Origin: Alphaproteobacteria bacterium
GTDB lineage: Bacteria; Pseudomonadota; Alphaproteobacteria; Rhizobiales; Hyphomicrobiaceae
Length of the DNA: 5,280 nucleotides
Direction: 5' to 3'
Assembly (NCBI GenBank): GCA_005888525.1
Contig: VBAB01000364.1
Coordinates: forward strand, 1-5,280
Position numbers and translations under genes: made by a program. Below, piece after piece: positions 4,968-5,280 of this stretch. The notes below the pieces were generated by a model that worked only from the letters and a program-made list of their open reading frames with translations, did not search any database and had not been told where the DNA came from. Every line of letters begins with the position of its first letter. The stretch's first letter is position 1.

Positions 4968-5280
4968 TCACGTGCCCTTGGACATGGATGTAACGGCGAT
5001 TTCCCACAACCAGATTACATAGACCTGCACCTCAGCCAGAATTCTCTTCAGCAGTTCACTGTCGGAGCTGTACGTCACTATCAGAGTGACGGCTGCCAGC
5101 AGAATATTCTGCACTCTGAAGCCCCAGGCGAGGCGCCGCAGTTGGGCTGTATTCGAGCGGGTTGCCGCTGTCTGGATGACAAGCGCGCTGGTCTCGATGC
5201 CCTCCAAGACTGATTGCAACCGGTTGCGAAGTCCCAGCAATCGGGCCCCCACACCGTCGATAAAGTCGAAAGCAGGCTTC
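4968..5280 (-). CDS. Unrecognised membrane protein, C-terminal part (5' end outside window)
   Basis: The minus-strand frame is open from the window edge to a TGA at 4968-4970, giving 103 residues with no family I recognise. It reads as a helical segment (GARLLGLRNRLQSVLEGIETSA and onwards, with heptad-like hydrophobics), then a hydrophobic stretch VQNILLAAVTLIVTY that could span the membrane, then an amphipathic tail with VYVIWLWEIAV that may be a second, weaker membrane segment. A GTG at 5252 could start a 94-residue version, but it has no clear ribosome site and the frame stays open upstream (KPAFDFIDG precedes it), so a longer protein is more likely. GC is strikingly low: 59 of 120 bases at 5001-5120, against 91 of 120 at 1441-1560 in the GMC gene. 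This suggests foreign origin or a poorly conserved gene. No terminator for it is seen downstream. Confidence 0.55.
   Translation of the reverse strand, partial: KPAFDFIDGVGARLLGLRNRLQSVLEGIETSALVIQTAATRSNTAQLRRLAWGFRVQNILLAAVTLIVTYSSDSELLKRILAEVQVYVIWLWEIAVTSMSKGT

Noticed and set aside
4854..5213. Plus-strand frame of 119 codons over the terminator and the partial membrane gene
   Set aside because: It runs through the strong terminator and has no recognisable domain; the opposite strand gives a more protein-like sequence with a membrane segment. Not excluded with certainty, because composition here is less biased.

Overview
The window looks like chromosomal DNA from a GC-rich alphaproteobacterium, probably a soil or water organism of the Hyphomicrobiales/Rhodospirillales type. 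The best pointer is a clear DUF2794 protein (4288-4677, minus), a family I know only from Alphaproteobacteria. The codon bias and two typical intergenic inverted repeats fit this. The genus cannot be fixed from the sequence.

Layout: 1-516 (+) is the C-terminal end of an amidase-signature enzyme. 517-709 is non-coding and carries a nested palindromic repeat (523-612). 710-2317 (+) is a complete FAD-dependent GMC alcohol dehydrogenase. It converges, with only 7 bp between stop codons, on a complete microsomal-type epoxide hydrolase (2325-3452, minus). 3453-3733 is a divergent intergenic region with a perfect 20-bp palindrome just upstream of a possible promoter. 3734-4096 (+) is a stand-alone receiver-domain protein whose phosphoacceptor Asp is replaced by Asn. 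4097-4287 holds a second, different inverted repeat between convergent genes. 4288-4677 (minus) is the DUF2794 protein, with a TTG start. 4678-4967 has no convincing gene, but it contains a strong plus-strand intrinsic terminator with no plus-strand gene ahead of it, best read as the 3' end of a small RNA. 4968-5280 (minus) is the C-terminal part of an unrecognised membrane protein with clearly lower GC.

How the genes work together: the three enzymes (amidase, alcohol-oxidising flavoprotein, epoxide hydrolase) fit a loose catabolic or detoxification neighbourhood. An epoxide hydrolase makes diols and a GMC enzyme oxidises alcohols, but they are on opposite strands and no shared pathway is shown. 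The receiver protein, DUF2794 protein and membrane protein are separate transcription units. I found no mobile element, CRISPR array, tRNA or rRNA. The most interesting items are the candidate small RNA (about 4874-4963), the palindromic control region before the receiver gene, and the covarying nested palindrome at 523-612.
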